Source: Sporisorium sorghi
Lineage: Eukaryota; Basidiomycota; Ustilaginomycetes; Ustilaginales; Ustilaginaceae
Assembly (NCBI GenBank): GCA_023212695.1
Contig: JALCCG010000380.1
Span: forward strand, 1 to 16,377
Direction: 5' to 3'
DNA: 16,377 nt
The notes under the pieces were generated by a model. That model worked only from the letters and a program-made list of their open reading frames with translations. It did not search any database and was not told the origin of the DNA. The translations under genes were made by a program, and so were the position numbers. This document shows, piece after piece, positions 1 to 7,722 of the stretch. Within the stretch, counting starts at the first letter, position 1. Each line of letters begins with the position of its first letter.

Positions 1-16
1 TGTGCTCTTCCGATCT
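1..16. other. Illumina TruSeq adapter remnant at contig end
   Basis: The first 16 bases, TGTGCTCTTCCGATCT, are identical to the 3' end of the Illumina TruSeq multiplexing (read 2) adapter. They sit exactly at the window edge and abut the reading frame of the minus-strand gene that starts at 1757. This is library sequence left at a contig end, not fungal DNA, so genomic sequence begins at about base 17. Confidence 0.93.
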
Positions 17-1757
17 GTGGCAGCTGCTCCGATGCCGAGTCGGTGCTGTAGCTGGTCGGCGACATGGTCGTGGTGCCGATGCTCACGGGGCTCGCCACCT
101 CGTCCTCCGTCGTAACGGCGAGCGAGTCGGCCGTGCGCTGCACCGAGTCGCTGTTCTCCTTAATCCTCGTCGCCAGCATCGGCAAACCCTCGCTGGTAAC
201 CCCGGCATGCATGACTTTCACATGCGCCTCACCCCCTCCGATCGGCTCCACCTTCGCCACCCGCTCCGTGCCATCCAGCCGATCGAGCTCGACACACCAC
301 TCGGCCTTCAAACACCGTTCCACCAACCTCTTCGTCGTAGTCGAAATATCGTTTAGATGACCGTGCGAGATCAGGCCCTGGAGCAGCCTGCGGATCTGCG
401 GCCGCTTGTACGGGTACGTGCACAGCTGCGTATTCGTCAGCAAGGGATGAAGTACGCGCAGGTACGTGTGGCGGAGCGACTCGCTCTCGTCCGGCAGATC
501 GTGCAGCTCGCGGACAAAGATATCCACCAGCACGCGCAGGTCGTTCGTGTAGAAGTAACATGCCGTCTCCTTAGTCGTAAACAGGAGGTAGAGCAGCTTG
601 AGCACGAGCAGCTGCATGCACACGTCCTCCGCATCCGAACTGCTGGCGCGATTCAGCATGAAGATCAGATTCTCGCCAAACGTCTTGCTGGCATTCAGGC
701 GCTGCTGCAGCACGCTGAGCACCAGGTTGACTGGTCTGGCGTTCGAGGGCGGTGCGGAATTGATCTGGCCCGGTGTGGTCGATGACGAGGCGGGTGCGGA
801 TGAGGCGAGGGTAGATACCATGTACTGCTCGTTCATGGCGACGAGCAGCTTGATCAGGCGGTAGTTGAAGTCCTCGTCGTGGTGATGCCGCGTCTCCTCG
901 ACCAGATCGAACAGGTGGTGGATGAATCGCTCGTCAAACGCCTTGAGATGTGCCGGTTCCAGCTTTTGGACCCGGCACACTTCGTACAGCATGCGCACGG
1001 CTTTCTCGCGCAGGCTGATCTGGACCGCAATGTGCTTGGACGCCGACGACGACGTGAGCCCTCGGGTGGATGTACACGAAGCTGTCGCTGCGCTCGATTG
1101 CGCTTCGTGGCTCGAATGATCTTCGTGATGATCCCAGTGCGCGCCGTTCCCGTCAACGGCATCGGAATCGTGATGGTGGTGATGATGATAGTGATGCGCT
1201 TGATCCGAAATACCAATCTTGGCCTCCGCCTGCGCCGCATAACTGCCCGCCCAAATCTGATGCACCAGCCGATGCAAGAACGCCCGCACGCCCACAAACG
1301 ACACCGTCGATGCCGAAGCCTGAATCGACTTGTACGTCGACGGAAAAGCATCTCCATACTGCAGCACGATCTCGTACGTCATGAGCAGCACCGGAATCGA
1401 CGTCGACGTCTGCATGATGCGTATCGCCTCCTCCGCCGCGAGCTGGTGCATCGGCATACCGGCCTCTGGGAGAGCATCATCGCGAAAGGCGGTAGAACTG
1501 AAAAGGCGATTGATGCAGTAGTCCTGGCTATGCTCCGAGGTGAGGTTGTCGTTGAAAGACGCCGCACAGAGGTGGAGGAACTTGGCGAGCACGCTCGCGA
1601 CGTAGATGCGTTTGGCGTTCAGCAGTGCGTCATCGTGTGATGAGGAGGAGGAGGAGGAGCAGGGAGGACGGTGGAAGGGTGTATCTAGGATATCGTCGAG
1701 TTCGACCCAGAACTGCTGCGGATTGTCGAGCGTCTCGTAGGCGGCAAAGGGATCCAT
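17..1757 (-). CDS. LDB17: Ldb17/Dip1/SPIN90-family Arp2/3 regulator, C-terminus missing
   Basis: This frame is open from the ATG at 1757 to the adapter and gives about 580 residues with no stop, so the C-terminus lies beyond the contig. The start has A at -3 and G at +4, and an in-frame stop lies upstream at 1821-1823 with no ATG between. Residues 365-440 carry the hallmark block of the SPIN90/Ldb17 leucine-rich domain (formerly DUF2013): a leucine-rich helix, then FYTNDLRVLVDIF at about 402-414 and LRHTYLRVLHPLL around Y432. In this family the domain binds Arp2/3 complex and activates it without WASP or a pre-existing filament, seeding linear actin at endocytic patches. This role is inferred from family membership. 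Oddities are a Ser run near residue 34 and a His run at 188-196. Tails in this family are often proline-rich and bind SH3 domains; here the tail cannot be seen. The methyltransferase gene is divergent upstream. Confidence 0.86.
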
Positions 1758-2480
1758 TCTGGCAAGCTCGCGGCCCACGGCAGCAGCAGCAGCGGCGGCG
1801 TCGACGACGAGGTGATCAGCTCACCACATCCAATCAAGCCCTGCACTGTACTGCACTTGCTGACGGAGAGACGAACAGCTCGAGCCGATCTGCAGCGGCT
1901 TGAAGCGGATTGACGGCGATGGTGATGTGGATGGCGGTTGGTCGAGATGGAAGTGTGAAAGATACGACGATCCCCGCATCGGCCAAGTTGCCAGTTCGTT
2001 TCTCGCCGTTGACGGCATGCGGTCCCGATCGATCTAACATCGAAAGCTTTTTTCGGCATTGTGCATTCCTATAAGGTGTAACATCTTTCGCAAAAAATAT
2101 ATATATATATATATAATAATTCAGCTGTCATGCACGGCTGAGAAAGCAACGATCTGCAGCAGCTCGAGCGGAAGCAGGCAGCTGGAAGGCAGCACGTCAG
2201 ACGCCGCGATTTGACTGGACCCTGGCGGCATGCAAGAAGAAGCTCGTCTAGAGGCCTTGTCTCTTTTGTTGCCTGGCTGTTTGTGGTCCATGCACCTGAT
2301 GATCAGCAACGCCTCTTGCTCTGACAGCCTCATCTGCCGTACCCAAGACGGCATGGTTAGCTAAGAGAGCGAGAGTCTATGTATGTGTGTGTTCTTGAAT
2401 GTGTCCATGCCTTCCTCGCTCTTCCCTTTTCGCCTCCCAAGCATACCCCCAGCACCATCTCTCAAACATCAGCAACAACC
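1758..2480. promoter_or_regulatory. Divergent intergenic region LDB17 / O-methyltransferase
   Basis: These 723 bases separate two divergent start codons and must hold both promoters. Visible elements are an AT microsatellite at 2097-2114, a TATAAG at about 2070-2075, and several ATGs at 2379-2410 just upstream of the methyltransferase. A 77-codon ATG frame on the minus strand (2121-2354) has no recognisable similarity and is probably chance. I see no RNA gene here. Confidence 0.6.
2097..2114. repeat. (AT)9 microsatellite
   Basis: Nine perfect AT units are preceded by an A run and followed by AATAAT. The tract lies mid-way in the divergent spacer. It is the most AT-rich stretch there, may act as a nucleosome-poor or easily melted segment, and is likely to vary in length between strains. 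Confidence 0.9.
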
Positions 2481-3338
2481 ATGAGCGGCATTGACGTACC
2501 CGTCGAGTCGCCGCTGACTTCGGCCTCGAGCCTACTCTCAAGCGTAGTCTCGCAACTCGACACGTCCAAGCCTCCATCGTCTGAGCAGCTGCGACAACTG
2601 CAGCTCGTCTCGACCCTGCTCTCCGGTATCGACCCGTACCTGGACAGCGTCTCTTCTCCCGCTCCCGCTGTCCAGCGCCCGCTGCTCAAAGCCACGGCGG
2701 GGCACGACTGGGCGGGGGCGTGGAGCCGCAAGCAGACGCTGTTCGAGCTCTCGGCCGCGTGGTCGGCCGGCGCGTACGAGGGGAACTTTGTCGGGCTGCT
2801 CACCAAGCTCACCCACGCAAAGAAGGCGCTCGAGATCGGCATGTTCACGGGCACGACCACGGTGTGCATCGCACAGCAGCTTCCTGAAGGCGGCAAAGTG
2901 ACGGCGCTCGAGATCGACCCCTACCTCGACGAGTTCACGCGTCCGCTGTTCGAGCAGACGGGGTTGGGGGACAAGATCGATGTCAAGGTCGGCAACGCCG
3001 TCGACCACCTCGAGGCGATTTCCAAGAACATTGTGAGCGACGAGGAGGCGTATGATATCATCTTTATCGATGCGGACAAGCCCGGGTACAAGACGTACTT
3101 CCAGACGATTTTGGATAAGGGGCTGCTGAAGCGCAACGGGCTGGTGGTGGTGGATAATACGCTGTACAAGGGTACGCCGTGGACCGAGGGCTTGGCGGAC
3201 GAGAAGCTGCTCAAGATCGGAAAGGAGAACGCGGCGGCGATCAAGGAGTTTAATCAGGTGGTCAGGCAGGATAAGCGCGTCGAGGTCGTTGTACTGCCTG
3301 TCAGGGATGGGGTTAGTCTGATCATGCGCAACGAGTGA
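2481..3338 (+). CDS. Class I SAM-dependent O-methyltransferase (caffeoyl-CoA/catechol OMT-like)
   Basis: The product is 285 residues with a Rossmann methyltransferase fold of the Methyltransf_3 type. Residues 116-125 hold the SAM-binding glycine motif (LEIGMFTGTT). E144-D146 is the acidic end of strand 2, and D197-A-D-K200 followed by Y203 and Y206 is the family's metal/substrate signature. D225-N226 supplies the other expected metal ligands. Known relatives move a methyl group from SAM to a catechol-type hydroxyl using a divalent cation; the natural substrate here is unknown. Residues 1-70 form an N-terminal extension longer than in plant CCoAOMT. The ATG at 2481 was chosen because it has A at -3 and directly precedes typical soluble sequence. 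An in-frame ATG at 2379 would add 34 residues but has T at -3. The cytosol is expected, since no signal peptide or membrane segment is seen. The gene converges on TBCC, with 115 bases between the stops. Confidence 0.9.
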   Translation: MSGIDVPVESPLTSASSLLSSVVSQLDTSKPPSSEQLRQLQLVSTLLSGIDPYLDSVSSPAPAVQRPLLKATAGHDWAGAWSRKQTLFELSAAWSAGAYEGNFVGLLTKLTHAKKALEIGMFTGTTTVCIAQQLPEGGKVTALEIDPYLDEFTRPLFEQTGLGDKIDVKVGNAVDHLEAISKNIVSDEEAYDIIFIDADKPGYKTYFQTILDKGLLKRNGLVVVDNTLYKGTPWTEGLADEKLLKIGKENAAAIKEFNQVVRQDKRVEVVVLPVRDGVSLIMRNE

Positions 3339-3356
3339 TGCTTTGCACTAAGCATC
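3337..3356 (+). other. Perfect 7-bp hairpin overlapping the OMT stop codon
   Basis: GATGCTT and AAGCATC pair perfectly around a 6-base loop and are followed by TTTT. The 5' arm begins inside the TGA stop. It resembles a bacterial intrinsic terminator, but RNA polymerase II does not use that signal, so any role in 3'-end formation is speculative. Confidence 0.35.
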
Positions 3357-3453
3357 TTTTGGAGCAAAGGAGGAAATGGTATGCTTGTTGCTACCAAAGT
3401 GATCTAGAAACACAAGGTGAATGTTGATCTGTGTTCTTGTGTGTGGGCGAGCC

Positions 3454-4500
3454 TCACGTTGAAGTGTCCAGCTCGCTCGTGATCCTGTCAACGCATGCCT
3501 TGGCTGAGCTCTCTGTGCCTGACAACACGTCGACTTTGCGTGCCAAGTCACCCGCATCGCTGCTGCTCGACTGAACCACCCTAAAGTTGCCGCCGCTACC
3601 TCCCGTCGCATCCCGCTGCTTCAACTGCTCGCTGTTGATCAAATCGTCGAAATCCTGCACCTTGACCGTCTCCCCCACCCTTGTCACAAAAGTTACACCC
3701 TTACAGCCCTCAATCGTCACCACACTGCCACGCTTCGTCGACAGCTCGACCACCGCACCGTTCGAGTCGTGCATCCGAAACTGATGACACGAAGGGATGC
3801 TCAGCAGCGAATCCTCGACGCCGTGAATCATGATACTCCCCTCGATGGATGGCAAGAGGAGCGCAGAGTGCGTGACGCCGCGGACTTGCACCGCCAGCAC
3901 GGTGTGCGTGGAGGCGAGAGAGCGAAGGTCGACGATCGAATCCGAGATGTCCGCGACATCGATAGAGATGCTCGTGCTCGAGAGTGTTTGGGCTGTGCTA
4001 GAGTAGCTGTATCGAGCGTCGTGGATTGCAGAGACGCTCAAGTGGCTCGGTTGTGTGTCTTGATCCGCCGCCGGAGCTTTCCCGAGCGTTGTTGGCACCG
4101 TAGCTGACTGCGACGCCGCCACTGATGCCGCCGATACCGCTGCTGCAGCCGCTGGCTGCTTGCGCTTGAACGTAAACCCGCCTTTCTTTCTCTCAGTCTG
4201 CCCCTCCTGCTGCCCAACACTTCTCCTCTTATCCTCGAGCGCCGCAGCCACCTCTTCCAACCTCCGCTTATGCACCCCTTGATCGTGCGCCGGCAGCACG
4301 CCACTATCGATCGCTTTAGTCAGCTCGGCGCTCAAGCCGGCATGCTCCTGCAACGCCTGTTGCACCAACTCGGCCGTCGTCGGGGCATCCGAGAGTCGAG
4401 TCAGCAGAGAGTCGGTCGCCGTCCGAAAGTGCGTGTAGAAGGCGTGCGCCGATGATGCGTTGGCGAGAGACGCGTTGCCGACGGATGAGGAGGATGCCAT
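3454..4500 (-). CDS. TBCC: Tubulin-binding cofactor C (TBCC)
   Basis: The product is 348 residues. The start is the ATG at 4500, in a strong context (ACCATGG); the frame runs on upstream only to a TTG. Residues 20-95 are helical and charged, matching the N-terminal spectrin-like domain that binds tubulin. Residues 105-160 form a basic, Ala/Ser-rich linker. Residues 180-275 are the C-CAP/TBCC beta-helix, with GSIMIHG at 221-227 and CHQFRMHDS at 238-246. R242 aligns with the arginine finger that stimulates GTP hydrolysis by beta-tubulin in the cofactor C/D/E complex, the last step in making assembly-competent tubulin dimers. The segment after CKGVTF is shorter than I recall for animal TBCC, yet the VxDFDxL motif near 281-287 remains. 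The tail after 290 is Ser/Gly-rich. TBCC shares a divergent promoter with ARO2. Confidence 0.9.
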   Translation of the reverse strand: MASSSSVGNASLANASSAHAFYTHFRTATDSLLTRLSDAPTTAELVQQALQEHAGLSAELTKAIDSGVLPAHDQGVHKRRLEEVAAALEDKRRSVGQQEGQTERKKGGFTFKRKQPAAAAAVSAASVAASQSATVPTTLGKAPAADQDTQPSHLSVSAIHDARYSYSSTAQTLSSTSISIDVADISDSIVDLRSLASTHTVLAVQVRGVTHSALLLPSIEGSIMIHGVEDSLLSIPSCHQFRMHDSNGAVVELSTKRGSVVTIEGCKGVTFVTRVGETVKVQDFDDLINSEQLKQRDATGGSGGNFRVVQSSSSDAGDLARKVDVLSGTESSAKACVDRITSELDTST

Positions 4501-4773
4501 GGTTGGCACGGCAACAGCGACAAGCGATGAAGGCTGTTGGTAAGGTGATAAGGTTGGTAGGGGCAAAAGAGAGCAACACCAAGAAGGTTAGATTGCCATT
4601 TCTTCGAGATCGGGAATGGCGTGGGAAGAGATCGGGTGACTGTATAATCACTGCAAGCGAGTCACTTTTCTTCCAATTTCACACACTTTTCCGTTGTCAC
4701 TCTTTCTCTCATCTCATCACCACCACCTCCTTCTCCTCCTCCTCATCACAATCCGACTTTAGTCACCACCACC
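4501..4773. promoter_or_regulatory. Shared divergent promoter TBCC / ARO2
   Basis: Only 273 bases separate the two start codons. In the ARO2 orientation there is a TATAAT at 4643-4648, a GAGTCA at 4659-4664, a CCAAT at 4673-4677, and a strongly CT-rich leader from about 4680 to 4773 ending in CACCACCACC before the ATG. Pyrimidine-rich leaders of this kind are common at fungal transcription starts. The assignment rests on position and motifs only. Confidence 0.55.
4659..4664. promoter_or_regulatory. Candidate Gcn4/Cpc1 general-control site
   Basis: GAGTCA is the reverse complement of TGACTC, the core hexamer bound by Gcn4/Cpc1-type bZIP activators. It lies about 110 bases upstream of the chorismate synthase ATG, where such a site would fit amino-acid starvation control. 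The seven-base palindrome is imperfect (CGAGTCA), and a hexamer can occur by chance, so this is a candidate only. Confidence 0.3.
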
Positions 4774-6153
4774 ATGTCCACATTCGGCTCCCACTTCCGA
4801 GTCACCACCTACGGCGAGTCGCACTGCGCCTCGGTCGGGTGCATCGTCGACGGCGTGCCTCCCGGCATGGCCCTGTCCCCCTCCGACATCCAAACGCAGC
4901 TTTCCCGTCGTCGACCTGGCCAATCGAACCTCACCACTCCACGCGACGAGAAGGACCGCGTTGAGATCCAGTCCGGCGTCGAGCGCGGCGTTACGCTCGG
5001 CACGCCCATCGCTATGCTCGTGCGCAACCAGGACCAGCGTCCGAACGACTACACGGACGACACGCTCGACGCCTACCCGCGCCCGTCGCACGCCGACTTC
5101 ACCTACCTCGAGAAGTACGGCGTCAAGGCGAGTTCCGGAGGCGGGCGTAGCTCGGCACGCGAGACCATCGGCCGCGTCGCTGCGGGTGCGCTGGCGGAGA
5201 AGTACCTGCGCGAGGCGTACGGCGTGGAGATCGTAGCGTTCGTGTCGAGTGTGGGCAAGGTGCACATCCCGCGCTACCCCGGCGAGCAGCTCGCGAAGGA
5301 CGTTGTTAACGGCACACCCATCGCCACCGAAACTCAGGACGGCGTCCAGGTAGAGGGCAAGTCGTTCTACGGCGAATCCGCCACCGACGGCCCGCCGCAA
5401 ATGAAAGTGGACAACGTGATCAACACCGAAGGCCTCACGGAGGAGGAAGCCGAGGAACCGCTGTCGAAAGAGTTCCGCCAGTTGCTCGCTACGATCACGC
5501 GTGCCAAGGTGGACGAGAACGCCATCCGGTGCCCGCACGAGCTCGCCGCAGAGCGCATGCGCCAGCGCATCCTGCTCGCCAAGGCGAACCACGACTCGAT
5601 CGGCGGCACCGTCACCTGCGTCATCCGCCGCGTCCCCAGCGGCCTCGGCGAGCCGTGCTTCGACAAGCTCGAGGCCAAACTCGCACACGCCATGCTCAGC
5701 ATCCCCGCCACGAAAGGCTTTGAAATCGGCTCCGGTTTCCGCGGCACCGAAGTCGCCGGCTCGAGGCACAACGACAAGTTTGTCCTCAAGGAAGACGGTC
5801 GGCTCGGGACGGTGACCAACTGGTCAGGGGGCATCCAGGGCGGCATCACCAACGGCGAGGATATCTACTTTAGGGTCGGGTTCAAAAGTCCTGCGACGAT
5901 CAGCCAGAACCAGAGCACGGCCACGTACGAGGGGAAAGACGGCACGCTCAACACGCGTGGAAGGCACGATCCGTGCGTGGTGCCCAGAGCTGTGCCCATT
6001 GTCGAGGCGATGGCCGCGTTGGTGATTATGGACGCGGTGCTGGTGCAGAACGGCAGGACGGCAACGGCGGCCAGGTTGAGCGGTGAACCTGTGGAGGCGC
6101 TGCCGAACAGTATGAAGATGCCCCAGAGCAAGAGGAGGAAGACGGGCGAGTAG
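4774..6153 (+). CDS. ARO2: Chorismate synthase
   Basis: The product is 459 residues and catalyses the last step of the shikimate pathway, 5-enolpyruvylshikimate-3-phosphate to chorismate, using reduced FMN. Fungal members usually also reduce the flavin with NADPH. All three family signatures are present: GESHC at 14-18, [18 protein letters not shown] at 122-139, and [14 protein letters not shown] near 395-408. RRRPGQ at 45-50 and NQDQRP at 85-90 are also typical. The start MSTFG matches yeast Aro2. The protein is about 80 residues longer than yeast Aro2 (376): most of the excess is an insertion at about residues 166-230, with an acidic TEEEAEEP stretch, and there is a basic tail (SKRRKTGE). 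The frame is uninterrupted. The gene is divergent from TBCC, with a possible general-control site upstream. Cytosolic location is expected. Confidence 0.97.
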   Translation: MSTFGSHFRVTTYGESHCASVGCIVDGVPPGMALSPSDIQTQLSRRRPGQSNLTTPRDEKDRVEIQSGVERGVTLGTPIAMLVRNQDQRPNDYTDDTLDAYPRPSHADFTYLEKYGVKASSGGGRSSARETIGRVAAGALAEKYLREAYGVEIVAFVSSVGKVHIPRYPGEQLAKDVVNGTPIATETQDGVQVEGKSFYGESATDGPPQMKVDNVINTEGLTEEEAEEPLSKEFRQLLATITRAKVDENAIRCPHELAAERMRQRILLAKANHDSIGGTVTCVIRRVPSGLGEPCFDKLEAKLAHAMLSIPATKGFEIGSGFRGTEVAGSRHNDKFVLKEDGRLGTVTNWSGGIQGGITNGEDIYFRVGFKSPATISQNQSTATYEGKDGTLNTRGRHDPCVVPRAVPIVEAMAALVIMDAVLVQNGRTATAARLSGEPVEALPNSMKMPQSKRRKTGE

Positions 6154-6427
6154 AAGGTGGTGTGACCCTGGGTTTTGGGTTCAAAAGCATGTGTTTGGCA
6201 TGTTGCGATGATGTCAATGCAGTTTATACACCGTTTGTGCTGAACTTGAGAGTCTGGCCGTCCTGAGGCGGCAAACCACCGTGTGAGACGCACCGTCAAA
6301 CCTCTCACAGACCGCGCACACACACCTCCATCATCGCACCCTTCTCATCACCTGTCGGCATTGCACCCACTTTCATCCGAATCGACTTCCGAACGCCTTT
6401 TGCTAGCCTATACGCTCTCCACACCCT

Positions 6428-7349
6428 CTAGGCCGACCCCTCAGCCTCAATAGCCGCAACGGGGTCCCACGCTCTATAAATCACACACGTCTTGCGCTCC
6501 CGCCTTACCAGGTTAGCGTTACCTTCGCCCAGCACCTGCGCGCGCCAGGGGGTGTTGCAGGCGGCCTTGAACTCCTCCGTGTCTTCCGGTGCGTCGTTGT
6601 CGTACTCTACCATCACACCGCAGTGCATCGCGCACATTGAAGACGTAGAGAAGAGAGTCAGTATTGCGCTGTACCTATTGAGTGTGAGCAGGGTAGAGTG
6701 GGTGCTTACCGTGTAGCCCAAGGCATCGGGGCACGTTTTCCGCCATGCCCTCCTTCGCCTGAGTGCCATTCACCCCATTGTCAATCAGCGTGAACCTCCT
6801 GCTTCTTCTCCAGCCCGGAACCTTGCTGAGCAGGGGCACGTGTTCCTGTTCAAACCACTTGTTGTACTCCTCCTTGACCTCTGGTTTCACATCCACGCTG
6901 TTGGTCACCAGATACCTGCTGGTATCCTCCGCCCTTTGCACACCCAACCCCAACCTTTTACGCTCGACACTGATGCGATCATCAGCGTCACTGTCGTACT
7001 CCAGCCGGTAGATGCGCCGGTCGACTAGCGCAAGGCGCGTGAACAGCTCCGCCTCCCGCGCGCTCCGCTCACTGCGCAACGACGTATACGCCGAATCGGC
7101 AAAGGTGGAGTTGGACGAGACAGTGTAGAACGCCCCCCACGTCGTACTCGTTTCGTCGGAAGGCGGAGTGAGCGTGGTGGAGGTGACGGAGTAGCGGGCG
7201 GCCGAGCGGAAGGTCGGGAAGCGCTGAATGCGGAGCGGCACGTGCTCGGAGTCGTACCACCCGTGAAACTCGGATAGCGAGACAGAGGGACCAGGGTGCA
7301 TGAAGACCAAAAGAAGGCCGGAGTCGTCCGGTTTGAAGGGGGACGTCAT
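6428..7349 (-). CDS. Two-domain EthD-like dimeric alpha/beta-barrel protein (spliced)
   Basis: The coding sequence joins 7349-6710 and 6606-6428, giving 272 residues. The two halves resemble each other: WYDSEHVPLR at 31-40 with a following FRSAARY strand, and WFEQEHVPL at 165-173 followed by WRRSRRF. This W-[YF]-x2-EHVP pattern is typical of EthD-like proteins of the dimeric alpha/beta-barrel superfamily, so the protein is probably an internal duplication forming a pseudo-dimer. Splicing rebuilds a continuous LGLHEYDND stretch leading into FKAACNTPWR, as seen near the C-terminus of relatives. Without splicing the frame stops after 224 residues. The superfamily includes monooxygenases, decarboxylases and proteins of unknown function, so the reaction here is unknown. 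No signal peptide is seen. The gene converges on ARO2 with 274 bases between the stops. Confidence 0.78.
6607..6709 (-). other. Spliceosomal intron (103 nt) in the EthD-like gene
   Basis: The donor is GTAAGC (from 6709 downward) and the acceptor is GGTAG ending at 6607, with an ACTGACT branch-point-like sequence between. Removing it restores frame (640 + 179 coding bases = 273 codons) and conserved-looking protein. An alternative AATAG at 6675 would leave a 35-nt intron, but that is too short and gives the wrong frame for the conserved C-terminus. Confidence 0.82.
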
Positions 7350-7722
7350 CGTTGGAGAGGGGTTGAGGAGGGGATGTGGGAGATGGTGGTTTGGGGGATT
7401 GAAGAGGTGGAAGAGGTGGAAGAGGTTGAAGGGATGGAAACGAGGGGCAGGTTAAATGGAGAATCGCAACTTCCGTCTTTTCCGCCCAACCCCGCACGAC
7501 CGTGTGCACAGGCCCGAAACGATTTTCCGCTCCTTCTCGCTCAATCCCCGCTCAATCCGCTGCCCGCCCCTTCACGACCTCGCATACCACGCCGGCCTCA
7601 CCACACACTCGTCCACAGCTGTCCTACTCATCACCTTGCGCATCACCTTTGTGCGCATCACCTCTGATGAATGATAAATTGAATCGAACCTCGGAACGCA
7701 CTGTCTCTACGTCGTTTGTGAA
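7350..7722. promoter_or_regulatory. Spacer between the SEC27 3' end and the EthD-like gene start
   Basis: These 373 bases hold the 3' flank of SEC27 and the promoter and leader of the EthD-like gene, both on the minus strand. In the minus-strand sense the 100 bases before the EthD-like ATG are CT-rich and contain a 9-base tandem repeat at 7401-7427. A short direct repeat of GCGCATCACCT occurs twice at about 7636-7665. No gene is seen. Confidence 0.5.
7401..7427. repeat. Three 9-bp tandem copies, GAAGAGGTG
   Basis: Two exact units and one with a final T stand in tandem, followed by a further GAAG. On the minus strand they form a CT-rich tract about 50-80 bases upstream of the EthD-like start codon, probably in its leader or core promoter. 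Confidence 0.75.

Noticed and set aside
2121..2354. 77-codon ATG frame on the minus strand in the LDB17/OMT spacer
   Set aside because: It has no recognisable motif, and such lengths arise by chance in GC-rich DNA.
4501..4566. N-terminal extension of TBCC beginning at 4566
   Set aside because: That codon is TTG. The first ATG, at 4500, has a strong Kozak context.
4759..5769. 336-codon open frame antisense to chorismate synthase
   Set aside because: It mirrors a GC-rich, codon-biased gene with conserved protein on the plus strand. Its translation is Ala/Arg/Val-rich and resembles no family.
6675..6709. 35-nt intron using the AATAG acceptor in the EthD-like gene
   Set aside because: It is shorter than workable fungal introns. 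The 103-nt version restores the conserved LHEYDND junction and the C-terminal frame.
7660..7700. tRNA B-box-like GGTTCGATTC on the minus strand near 7680-7690
   Set aside because: The bases flanking the loop do not pair into a T-arm, and no acceptor stem or A box is found at the right spacing.
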